Origin: Achromobacter xylosoxidans
GTDB lineage: Bacteria; Pseudomonadota; Gammaproteobacteria; Burkholderiales; Burkholderiaceae_B
Assembly: GCF_014490035.1 (NCBI RefSeq)
Contig: NZ_CP061008.1
Location: 4,402,001 to 4,466,000, forward strand
DNA length: 64,000 bases
Reading direction: 5' to 3'
The translations under genes and the position numbers were made by a program. How positions within the stretch are numbered: position 1 is the stretch's first letter; the number at the start of each line of letters is the position of its first letter. Below are positions 45,309 through 54,300 of this stretch, in pieces. The notes under the pieces are model-generated. The model worked only from the letters and a program-made list of their open reading frames with translations. It was not told where the DNA came from and did not search any database.

Positions 45309-46802
45309 ATGGCTTCGTTTTTGCTCAAAAGCACGACTTCGGTCCTTGCCCTGGCATTCGTTCCTGCGGCATTTGCACAGTCAGCAGCCCCCGCCTCCGG
45401 GGCAGCTGGGGTCACTCTGAACCAGGTCGTCGAGCAGACCCTGCTCAGCAACCCGGAAATCCAGGCCAAGTACCATGATTTCCAGGCTTCGCTGGAAGGC
45501 CAGGCCGTCGCTCGCGGCGCGTTCTTCCCGCAGATCAATGCGCAAGGCTACGTGGGCCGCGAATACCGCAACAATGTGCCCGGAGTCGGGTCGCAGAGCT
45601 GGAACCGCCCCGGCTATAGCGTGGAATTGCGTCAGCTGATTTTCGACGGTTTCCGTACGAGCAACGACGTCAAGCAAGCTGGCTTCGACAAGCTGGCGCG
45701 CTTCTATGACCTGCTGGCGACCAGCGACAACACCGCCTTCGGCGCAGTGCAGGCCTATATCGACCTGCAGCGCTATCGCGACATGGAACTGCTGGCGCGC
45801 CAGAACTACACCCTGCACGAAGAAACGCTCAAGCAGATCAATGAGCGCGCCGAATCGGGCGTGGGCCGCCGCGTCGACCTGGAACAGGCCGGCGGGCGCC
45901 TGGCGCTGGCCCAGACCAACCTGATGACCGAAACCGCCAACCTGCTGGACGTGCAACAGCGTTTCCAGCGCGTCACCGGTGCCCTGCCCCCTGAAGCGAT
46001 GCAGCCCACGCCCGATATCAGCGGCAAGCTGCCGGTCAAACCCGCCGATTTCAACGAATCGCTGCGCCGCAACCCCAGCTTCCTGTCCAAGCAGGCCGGG
46101 CTGCAGGCCGCCCAAGCAGGCGTCGCCTCGTCCAAGGGCGCTTTCTCGCCCAAGTTCGAGTTCGTGGCCGCCACCGGCCGCGACCAGAACGACCCGACGC
46201 CGCAAAACCGCGACATCCAGAACTCCAGCGTCCAGGTTGTCATGAGCTACAACCTGTATCGCGGCGGCTCCGACTCCGCCCGCGTGCGCCAGACCTCCGC
46301 GCAGTCCTATGCCGCGCGCGACATCCGCGACTACACCTGCCGCAATGTGCAGCAGGACCTGGCCGTGGCCTGGAACAACGTCGCCAGCCTGAGCCAGAAG
46401 CTGCCCTTCCTGCGTGACCACGAAGTGGCCACCACCAAGGTGCGCGAAGCCTACCGCCAGCAATTCCAGATCGGCCAGCGTTCGCTGCTGGACTTGCTGG
46501 ACACCGAAAACGAATTGTTCGAATCGCGCCGCGCCCTGACCAACGCGCTGTACGACCTGCAGATCGCGCAATACCGTTGGCTGGCGCTGTCGCACGCGCT
46601 GCTGCCGGCGCTGTCGCTGCAGCCCGCGCGCAACGAAATGCCCGAAGAAAACGGCAAGCTGGAAGTCTCCGACGAAGTCATCAAGCTCTGCAACTCGACG
46701 ATCCCCGACTCGGCCCGCCTGGCGCCCGTGCGCGTGCAATACAACGAGGGCAACCTGCCGCCCACGTTCATCCCGGTAAACTCGCCCAAGGCCAAACCCT
46801 AG
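45309..46802 (+). CDS. TolC-family outer-membrane channel of the adhesin secretion system
   Basis: 497 residues. It has a signal peptide (MASFLLKSTTSVLALAFVPAAFAQ, cleaved near residue 24) and two TolC/OEP repeats with long helices, including GVTLNQVVEQTLLSNPEIQAKYHDF and the second half NPSFLSKQAGLQAAQAGVASSKGAFSPKFEF. It would form the trimeric duct across periplasm and outer membrane for type I secretion. It heads the operon ending in the giant adhesin, corresponding to LapE in Pseudomonas. Confidence 0.92.
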   Translation: MASFLLKSTTSVLALAFVPAAFAQSAAPASGAAGVTLNQVVEQTLLSNPEIQAKYHDFQASLEGQAVARGAFFPQINAQGYVGREYRNNVPGVGSQSWNRPGYSVELRQLIFDGFRTSNDVKQAGFDKLARFYDLLATSDNTAFGAVQAYIDLQRYRDMELLARQNYTLHEETLKQINERAESGVGRRVDLEQAGGRLALAQTNLMTETANLLDVQQRFQRVTGALPPEAMQPTPDISGKLPVKPADFNESLRRNPSFLSKQAGLQAAQAGVASSKGAFSPKFEFVAATGRDQNDPTPQNRDIQNSSVQVVMSYNLYRGGSDSARVRQTSAQSYAARDIRDYTCRNVQQDLAVAWNNVASLSQKLPFLRDHEVATTKVREAYRQQFQIGQRSLLDLLDTENELFESRRALTNALYDLQIAQYRWLALSHALLPALSLQPARNEMPEENGKLEVSDEVIKLCNSTIPDSARLAPVRVQYNEGNLPPTFIPVNSPKAKP

Positions 46803-46826
46803 GCGATGCAAGCGCAAGGAGACCAT

Positions 46827-47039
46827 ATGCAGAAACAGGGCAACGACTTCTCACAACTGGATGCGGACTTCGTCCGCGTCCTGGAAGACCTGATCGACGC
46901 GCTGATAGCCAATGGCACCTTGCGTATGACCGACCTGCCTATACAGGCTCAACAAAAGCTGACCCAGCGCAAGCAACAGCGCGCGCGCCTCTCCGAACAC
47001 CTCGACCTGCTGGATGACGAAGATGGACAAGTTATCTGA
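46827..47039 (+). CDS. 70-residue protein of unknown function in the type I secretion operon
   Basis: A small charged cytoplasmic-looking protein, predicted all-helical (LDADFVRVLEDLIDALIANG; AQQKLTQRKQQRARLSEHLDLL), with an acidic C-terminus DDEDGQVI. AAGGAGACC precedes the ATG at 46827, a better site than most neighbours have. It is 24 nt after the TolC-type gene, and its 3' end overlaps the start of the ABC exporter gene by 26 nt, so both are probably coupled in translation. I know of no equivalent in the lapEBC operon of Pseudomonas. The function is unknown; an exporter accessory or substrate chaperone is possible. Confidence 0.75.
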   Translation: MQKQGNDFSQLDADFVRVLEDLIDALIANGTLRMTDLPIQAQQKLTQRKQQRARLSEHLDLLDDEDGQVI

Positions 47040-49188
47040 AATGGCGGCCCGGGAGTGGCGCGCTGACGCGCGCGCGGCGCACGACGACCCACTGCTGGAC
47101 TGCCTGGTTGAAATCACCCGGCTGCATGGCGTGACGGCGACGGCTCAGGCGCTGTCGGCCGGCCTGCCGCTGGAAGAACACAAGCTGACGCCGGCATTGC
47201 TGCCGCGCGCCGCCGCGCGTGCCCAGCTCTCGGCCCGCGTGGTCAAGCGCACGCTGGAGAGCATTTCGCAAGACCTGTTGCCCGCGATCCTGCTGCTCAA
47301 CGGCGAACGCGCCTGCCTGCTGCTGAAGAAAGACGGCGAAAACTACGTCGTCAGCCACCCCGAACTGGGCGGCAGCTCCATGGAAATGAGCGCCGCGGAA
47401 CTATCTGCGCAATACACCGGACTGGTGTGCTTCGTGCGCCCGCAGTTCCGTTTCGACGCGCGCGCGCCCGAAGTCGCCAAGGTGCGCGAGCGCCATTGGT
47501 TCTGGGCCGCCATCATGGAAAACCGGCGCCTGTACCGCGACGCGCTGATCGCCGCCCTGCTGATCAACGTCTTCGCGATGGCGATGCCGCTGTTCACCAT
47601 GAACGTGTATGACCGCGTCGTGCCGAACAACGCTGTCGAAACGCTCTGGGTGCTGGCCATCGGCATCACCCTGGTCGTGATCTTCAACATGATCCTGAGC
47701 ACTGCGCGCTCCCACGTGGTCGACAGCGCCAGCAAACGGGTCGACGTGCGCCTGTCGGCGCAGATCATGGAACGCGTTCTGGACCTGCGCATGGAAGGCC
47801 GGCCGGTGTCGGTGGGCTCCTTCGCCGCCAACCTGCGTTCATTCGAATCCATCCGCGACTTCATCGCATCGGCCACCATCACCACCCTGGTCGACCTGCC
47901 CTTCATTCTGCTGTTCCTGCTGGCGCTGGCCTGGATCTCGCCCTGGATGGTGCTGCCGCCGCTGGTCGCGATCGTGTTGATCCTGCTGGTGTCGCTGGCC
48001 GCGCAAGCCCGCATGGAATCCCTCACCATGGCTTCCTACCAGGCCTCGTCGCAGCGCAATGCGACCCTGGTCGAGGCCCTGACCGGCCTGGAGTCCGTCA
48101 AGACGCTCAACGCGCAGGGCTCCATCCAGCGCAACTGGGAGCGCGCCACCGAGTACATCGCCCTGACGGGCGGCAAACTGAAGCTGATTTCGTCGTCCAC
48201 GGTCGGCTTCGTGCAGGCCATCCAGCAACTGGTGTCGATCTCCGTCGTCATCATCGGCGTCTACCAGGCCCAGGAATCCGCCATATCGATGGGCGGCATC
48301 ATCGCCGCCTCCATGATCGCCGGGCGCTGCCTGGCCCCGCTCGGCCAGGTCGCCGGACTGCTGATGCAGTACCAGAACGCGCGCACCTCGCTGGGTTCGA
48401 TCGACAACTATATGAAGCTGCCGATCGAACGTCCGGCGGAAGCCGAATTCCTGCATCGCCCGGTCTTCCATGGCGGCATTGAGTTCCGCGACGTGACCTT
48501 CAGCTATCCCGGCAGCAAGCAGCCGGTGCTGAAGAAAGTGTCCTTCAAGCTCAAGCCGGGCGAAAAGGTCGGCATCATCGGCCGCATCGGCTCCGGCAAG
48601 ACCACGCTGGAGAAGCTGGCCCTGGCGCTGTACCAACCTACCGAGGGCGCAGTCCTGCTGGACGGCGTGGACGTGCGGCAGATCGATCCGGCCGACGTGC
48701 GCCGCGCCATCGGCCACGTGCCGCAGGACCCGCTGCTGTTCTATGGCAGCCTGAAGCACAACCTGGCGATGGGCGCGCCCTACGCCGACGACGCCAGCAT
48801 CCTGGCTGCCGCCAACATGGCGGGCGTCACCGACTTCGCCAACCTGCACCCCGATGGCTTCGACATGATCATCGGCGAACGCGGCGAATCCCTCTCCGGC
48901 GGCCAGCGCCAGTCGGTGGCGGTGGCCCGCGCCCTGATCAACGATCCGCCCATCCTGCTGCTGGACGAGCCCAGCAGCAACATGGATCACCAGAGTGAAG
49001 CGCAGCTGCGCAAGCGGCTGGGTGAAGCCAGCGCCACCAAGACGATCCTGCTGGTCACGCACCGCACCGCCCTGCTGGACCTGGTCGACCGCCTGATCGT
49101 GATCGACAACGGCCATATCGTGGCCGACGGTCCCAAGGAGCAAGTGGTCGAGGCACTGCGTCAAGGACGCGTCGGACGCGGAAGCTGA
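47014..49188 (+). CDS. Type I secretion ABC exporter (LapB type) with C39-like domain
   Basis: 724 residues. N-terminal C39 peptidase-like domain (about 20-150, DDPLLDCLVEITRLHG ... YVVSHPELGG) with no clear catalytic histidine arrangement, so it likely docks the substrate rather than cutting it. Six-TM domain at about 170-450. Nucleotide-binding domain with Walker A IIGRIGSGKTTLEKL (about 528), signature LSGGQRQSVAVARAL and Walker B ILLLDEPSSNMD. ATG at 47014 or 47023. It powers export of the adhesin at the inner membrane. Confidence 0.94.
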   Translation: MTKMDKLSEMAAREWRADARAAHDDPLLDCLVEITRLHGVTATAQALSAGLPLEEHKLTPALLPRAAARAQLSARVVKRTLESISQDLLPAILLLNGERACLLLKKDGENYVVSHPELGGSSMEMSAAELSAQYTGLVCFVRPQFRFDARAPEVAKVRERHWFWAAIMENRRLYRDALIAALLINVFAMAMPLFTMNVYDRVVPNNAVETLWVLAIGITLVVIFNMILSTARSHVVDSASKRVDVRLSAQIMERVLDLRMEGRPVSVGSFAANLRSFESIRDFIASATITTLVDLPFILLFLLALAWISPWMVLPPLVAIVLILLVSLAAQARMESLTMASYQASSQRNATLVEALTGLESVKTLNAQGSIQRNWERATEYIALTGGKLKLISSSTVGFVQAIQQLVSISVVIIGVYQAQESAISMGGIIAASMIAGRCLAPLGQVAGLLMQYQNARTSLGSIDNYMKLPIERPAEAEFLHRPVFHGGIEFRDVTFSYPGSKQPVLKKVSFKLKPGEKVGIIGRIGSGKTTLEKLALALYQPTEGAVLLDGVDVRQIDPADVRRAIGHVPQDPLLFYGSLKHNLAMGAPYADDASILAAANMAGVTDFANLHPDGFDMIIGERGESLSGGQRQSVAVARALINDPPILLLDEPSSNMDHQSEAQLRKRLGEASATKTILLVTHRTALLDLVDRLIVIDNGHIVADGPKEQVVEALRQGRVGRGS

Positions 49189-49195
49189 GGAAACC

Positions 49196-50617
49196 ATGCT
49201 GAACAATCCTGGCGAAACCCGGCACGGCCTGTTTGGAAGCTTGTGGCGCAAGCTGCGCGGCGTGTTCGTGTTCTTCTTCGACCGCCTGCTGGACGGAACC
49301 GAAAAAGGCAAGCCCCAGCAACGCTCCGACTACGTAGGCAACGCGGAATGGGTCATCCATGAATCGCAGGCGCGCGGTTCGCGCATCCTGCTATGGGTCA
49401 GCCTGCTGGCCACCGGCGGGCTGCTGTTCTGGGCCGGCACCGGCAGCATCGACGAAGTCGTGCGCGGCGAAGGCAAGGTCGTACCCTCGCGCCAGGTCCA
49501 GATCATCCAGAGTCTGGACGGCGGTATCGTCGAGGAAATCCTGGTGCGTCCGGGCCAGGAAGTCGAGGCCGGCGAAATCCTGCTGAAGATCGACTCCACC
49601 CGGTTCGCCTCGTCGCTGGGCGAGAACAACGCCGAATACCTGTCCCTGCTCGCCAAGGCGGCCCGCCTGCAGGCCTTGGCCACCGGCGACCCCTTCGTGG
49701 CTCCCCCGGAAGTGTTGGCGCAGGCGCCCGGACTGGTGGAAATGGAGCGCAATGCGTGGCAGGCGCGCACCACGGAATTGAACGCCACCGTCAACGTTGC
49801 CCGCGAACAGCTCAAGCAGCGCCAGGAAGACCTGCGCGAAACGATCGCCAAACGCGACCAGGCCTCGGCCAGCTGCGGCCTGACCTCGCGCGAGTTGCAG
49901 GTGACCCGTCCCCTGCTCAAGAGCGGCGCCGTGTCCGAAGTCGACCTGTTGCGCCTGCAACGCGACGTGGCCCGCTACTGCGGCGAACAGAAAGGCGCCG
50001 AAGCCCAGATCGACCGCTTCCAGGCCTCCATCAAGGAAGCCGAAAGCAAGCTCCAGGAAGCCGAACTGAACATCCGCAACCAGGCCCGCAACGAACTCTC
50101 CGAAACCAACACCAAGCTGGCTACCCTGCGCCAAGGCAAGCTGGCGCTGGCCGACCGCGTGAAGCTGGCCGAGGTCCGCGCCCCGGTGCGCGGCACGGTC
50201 AAGACGCTGTTCAACAACACGGTCGGCGGCGTGGTCCAGCCTGGCAAGGACATCATCGAAATCGTGCCCAAGGACGACACGCTGCTGCTCGAGGTCCGCA
50301 TCCAGCCGCGCGACATCGGCTTCCTGCATGCCGACCAGAAGGCGGAAGTGAAATTCACGGCCTACGACTTCGCCATCTACGGCGGCCTCGAAGGCAAGGT
50401 GGAACAAATCGGCGCGGACACCGTGACCGACGAGAAAGGCAATTCCTACTATGTGGTGCGGGTCCGCACGGACCGCAGCACGGTAGGCGACAAACTGTTG
50501 CCCATCATCCCCGGGATGGTGGCGGAGGTTCATATCCTGACTGGCAAGCGCACGGTGCTGCAGTACCTGCTCAAGCCCATACTGCGCGCCAAGGCGAATG
50601 CCTTTACCGAACGTTAA
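49196..50617 (+). CDS. HlyD-family periplasmic adaptor of type I secretion (LapC type)
   Basis: 473 residues. A cytoplasmic N-terminus (about 1-60), one membrane segment (ILLWVSLLATGGLLFWAG), a lipoyl/barrel-sandwich domain (VQIIQSLDGGIVEEILVRPGQEVEAGEILLKID, about 101-133), long coiled-coil hairpin (about 155-320) and a beta-barrel domain with VRAPVRGTVKTLFNNTVGGVVQPGKDIIEIVP (about 320-360). It links the ABC exporter to the TolC-type channel. GAGGAAACC precedes the ATG, 7 nt after the exporter stop. Confidence 0.94.
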   Translation: MLNNPGETRHGLFGSLWRKLRGVFVFFFDRLLDGTEKGKPQQRSDYVGNAEWVIHESQARGSRILLWVSLLATGGLLFWAGTGSIDEVVRGEGKVVPSRQVQIIQSLDGGIVEEILVRPGQEVEAGEILLKIDSTRFASSLGENNAEYLSLLAKAARLQALATGDPFVAPPEVLAQAPGLVEMERNAWQARTTELNATVNVAREQLKQRQEDLRETIAKRDQASASCGLTSRELQVTRPLLKSGAVSEVDLLRLQRDVARYCGEQKGAEAQIDRFQASIKEAESKLQEAELNIRNQARNELSETNTKLATLRQGKLALADRVKLAEVRAPVRGTVKTLFNNTVGGVVQPGKDIIEIVPKDDTLLLEVRIQPRDIGFLHADQKAEVKFTAYDFAIYGGLEGKVEQIGADTVTDEKGNSYYVVRVRTDRSTVGDKLLPIIPGMVAEVHILTGKRTVLQYLLKPILRAKANAFTER

Positions 50618-50636
50618 AGGAGGGCTGCAAGGCTTT

Positions 50637-51293
50637 ATGAAACCCGTTCCTGTCCTGTTGATTACGCACGACGACCTGTTGTGGCAGCATTGGCGCGGCC
50701 TGAACCCGGCCCGCTGGCTGGCGGCCCGCGGGCGCGGCCTGGCCGACCTGCAACGCTGGCGCGAACAGGGCCGCACTCTGGCGGTATTGGATGCGGACCT
50801 GCCCCGGCTGCCTTCCTGGCAGGATCCCATCTGGGCCGCGACGCTCGCGGACCTGCACGTGGTGGTCGCCAGCCCCAGTCCGAACGACGAGCAAGGCACC
50901 CGGGTACTGGGCGCCGGCGCGCATGGCTATTGCCACGGCTATGCCTCGGCCGCCTCGCTGTCGCAGGCACTGGAAGTCGTCGCCTCTGGCGGCATCTGGA
51001 TGGGCCGTTCGCTGGTGTCGCGCCTGCTCAAGCTGGTTGCCGAACGCGCTCAGGACGAGAGCTCCTGGGACGGCGGGGTGTTGACGGAGCGTGAAATCAC
51101 CGTCGCCCGCTATGCCTCCAGCGGCCAGGCCAATGCGCAGATCGCCGAAGCCCTGGGCATCACCGAGCGCACGGTCAAGGCCCACCTGTCAGCCGTTTTC
51201 GAAAAGCTGGGCGTGACCGATCGCCTGCAGCTCGCCCTGCTCGTCCACGGCATTTCTGCCCCCGCCGACGCCAAAATCAAAATTACTTCCTGA
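50637..51293 (+). CDS. LuxR-type regulator with degenerate receiver domain
   Basis: 218 residues. The receiver-like part (about 1-125) keeps acidic residues D12-D13 and a D52/D54 pair (AVLDADLP), but the conserved lysine is lost: GAHGYCHGYAS stands where GAxGYxxK is expected. The C-terminal HTH (LTEREITVARYASSGQANAQIAEAL, TERTVKAHLSAVFEKLGV; about 148-203) is intact. So it probably binds DNA without classical phosphorylation. Its place between the secretion genes and the adhesin suggests it controls the locus. The ATG at 50637 has AAGG 7 nt upstream; a longer start at 50598 would overlap the adaptor gene. Confidence 0.85.
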   Translation: MKPVPVLLITHDDLLWQHWRGLNPARWLAARGRGLADLQRWREQGRTLAVLDADLPRLPSWQDPIWAATLADLHVVVASPSPNDEQGTRVLGAGAHGYCHGYASAASLSQALEVVASGGIWMGRSLVSRLLKLVAERAQDESSWDGGVLTEREITVARYASSGQANAQIAEALGITERTVKAHLSAVFEKLGVTDRLQLALLVHGISAPADAKIKITS

Positions 51294-51377
51294 TACTGTC
51301 CTTGAGGACAATATCCCGCGCCGGCGGCGCAATCTAGTATCTGGCCATCTTGGATAACTCCCTGAAACGGAACCAAC

Positions 51378-54300
51378 ATGGCCAACACTTCTCCCGCAGT
51401 CGTCAACGAAATCTCCGGTCGCGCGTGGATACGCAATAGCGACGGTTCCCTGACTGAACTGCATCAAGGCAGCAAGGTCCCCGCCGGCAGCGACGTCGTC
51501 ACTGCCTCGGGCGCCACCGTTTCGCTTCAGGTCGAGAACGGCATGCCGATCGTCATCGGCGAAGGCCGCGAAGTTGCCGTGACCGGCGACATGACCGGTC
51601 CCCTGGCCGACCCGTCCGAAGCGGCCGTGGCTCCGCCCTCCGGCACCGACTCCGACCGCTTGCTGGCCGCCCTGCGCGACGGCCGCGACCCGTTCGATGA
51701 ACTGGATCCCACCGCTGCCGTCGTGGCCGGCGGCGGCGATGCCGGCGGCAGCAGCTTCGTGCGCCTGGCCCGCATCCTGGAAACCACCACCCCGCTCGAC
51801 CTGGCTTACCCGAACCCCAGCCGCGGCCAGGAGATCCTGCCCCGTCTGTCCGGCACCGGCGCCGGCGGCGACGAGGAGGCCACCCCGGCCACCGTCAACA
51901 CCCCGCCCAACGCGCTGAACGATACCGGCAGCGGCGAGCAGAACAGCCTGGTGCGCGGCAACCTGCTGCTGAACGACTCGGATCCCGACGGCGACCCGCT
52001 GGCGATCGTCTCGGTCAGCGGCCGCCCCATGACCCCGGCCGGCCTCACGGTCAACGGCAGCAACGGCGGCACCTTCACGGTCCTGCCCGACGGCAGCTAC
52101 GTCTTCAACCCGGGTAATGAATACGGCCACCTGGCCGTGGGCGAAACGGCCACCAGCACCATTTCGTACACCATCACGGATCCCAGCGGCGCCACCTCCA
52201 CGGCGACCGTCGTCGTGACGATCACCGGCACCAACGACGGCCCGGTGTCCACCTCCATCGCCGACACCTCGGGCATCGATGCCCAGACCGGCGTGAGCTA
52301 CAACGTCTCCAGCCATTTCTCGGACCCGGACACCACCGACAAGCTCACCTTTACCGCCACCGGCCTGCCGCCCGGCCTGACCATCGACCCGAACACCGGC
52401 ATCATCACCGGCACCATCGACCATTCCGCCTCGCAAGGCGGCAACAATGGGGTCTACACGGTCACGGTGACCGCCACCGATCCGTCCGGCGCCACGACGT
52501 CCCAGGACTTCAACTGGGATGTCACCAATCCCGCACCGACGGCTGCCGACGATAACGGCACCACGAACGAAGACACCACGCTCAACGTCAACGCCCAGAA
52601 CGGCGTCTTGTCCAACGACATCGACCCGGACGGCGATACCCTGACCGTCTCGCAAGTCAACGGCGCCACCGGCAACGTCGGCACGCCGACGGCCGGCTCC
52701 AATGGCGGCACGTTCACCCTGAACCCCGACGGCTCGTACTCGTTCAACCCCGGCAACGCCTTCCAGCATCTGGCTGTTGGCCAAACGGCGACCAGCTCGA
52801 TCACCTATACCGTCACGGACGGCCAAGGCGGCACCAGCTCCGCCACGCTGACAGTCGAAATCACCGGCACCAACGACGCGCCGACCGCGGTTGCCCTGCA
52901 GAACCAGGACAACATGGACGGCGATGTCGTCAACTACAACCTGTCCGGCTTCTTCAGCGACCTCGACGACGGCGACTCCCTGGTCTACTCGGTCGACCAC
53001 ATCCCCGGCGGCCTGAAGTTCGACCCCACCACCGGCACCTTCACCGGCCAGTTCGCTAACTGGGCGTCCGATCACACCAACACGGGTGTCAAGGGCGAGT
53101 ACCTCATCACCGTAACCGCCACCGACAAGTCGGGCGCAAGCGTTTCGCAGACCTTCGTCTGGACGGTGGGCAACCCCGTTCCGGTCGCCACCAACGACGA
53201 AGGCGCCACCGGTGAAGACAACATCCTGGTCGTTAACCACGTCACCGAAGGCGTGCTGGGCAACGACCGCGATCCGGACGGCGACGCCATCCGCGTTTCG
53301 CAAGTCAATGGCGCCGACGCCGACGTCGGCAAGCCTGTCGTCGGTTCGAATGGCGGCACGTTCACGCTCAACGCCGACGGCACGTACACGTTCAATCCCG
53401 GCACGGCTTTCCAATACTTGAATGACGGCCAGACCGCGACGACGTCGATCACGTACACGGTGTCCGACGCGCAAGGCGCGACCAGCACTGCCACCCTGAC
53501 CATTACGGTCACCGGCCAGACCGATGCGCCTCCGGTGATCACGCCTGAAGACAGCGACGGCAATGTGACGGCGGGTCATAACAATGTGGCCGAAGCCTCT
53601 GGCGCCACGGTCACCGGTTCCGTGACCGTCTCCGCCGAGGCCGGCATCGACAAGGTCACGGTGGGCGGCAAGGATGTCAGCAACGCCAGCGCCGCCAACC
53701 CGGTAGTCATCGCCACCGACAAGGGGGTGCTGACCATCACCAATTACGACGCCGCCACTGGCAAGATCACCTACTCCTACCAGGAAACTGGCGGAGCCGC
53801 CGATCACTCCAAGGGCGACGATTCGGTCCGCGACCTCTTCCAGGTTTCCGTCACGGACTTTGCCGGCGAGACCCGCAGCAATGACCTGATCATCCAGATC
53901 ACGGACACCGCTCCTGAAGCCAAGCCCGACACCGCTACCGTCACCGAAGACACCGCGCTGAGCGCCTCCGGCAACGTCATCACCGGCACCGGCGCCGACA
54001 CCCTCGGCGCAGACGCCACCAACGTCGTGGGCGTGGCCAAGGGCACGGTGGGCGCCGGCCAGAACGTCACCGGCAACGTCAACACCGCAGTCAACGGCGA
54101 GTACGGCAAGATCGTCCTCAAGGCCGATGGCTCCTACACCTACGAGCTGAACAACAACGACCCGCGCGTCAACGCGCTGCTCGATGGCCAGCAGCTCAAG
54201 GACACCTTCACCTACACGATCCGTGACGCCGACGGCGACGTCAGCACCACCACCATCACGGTCACCATCAACGGCCACACCGATGGCGTGCCGGGCGTGA

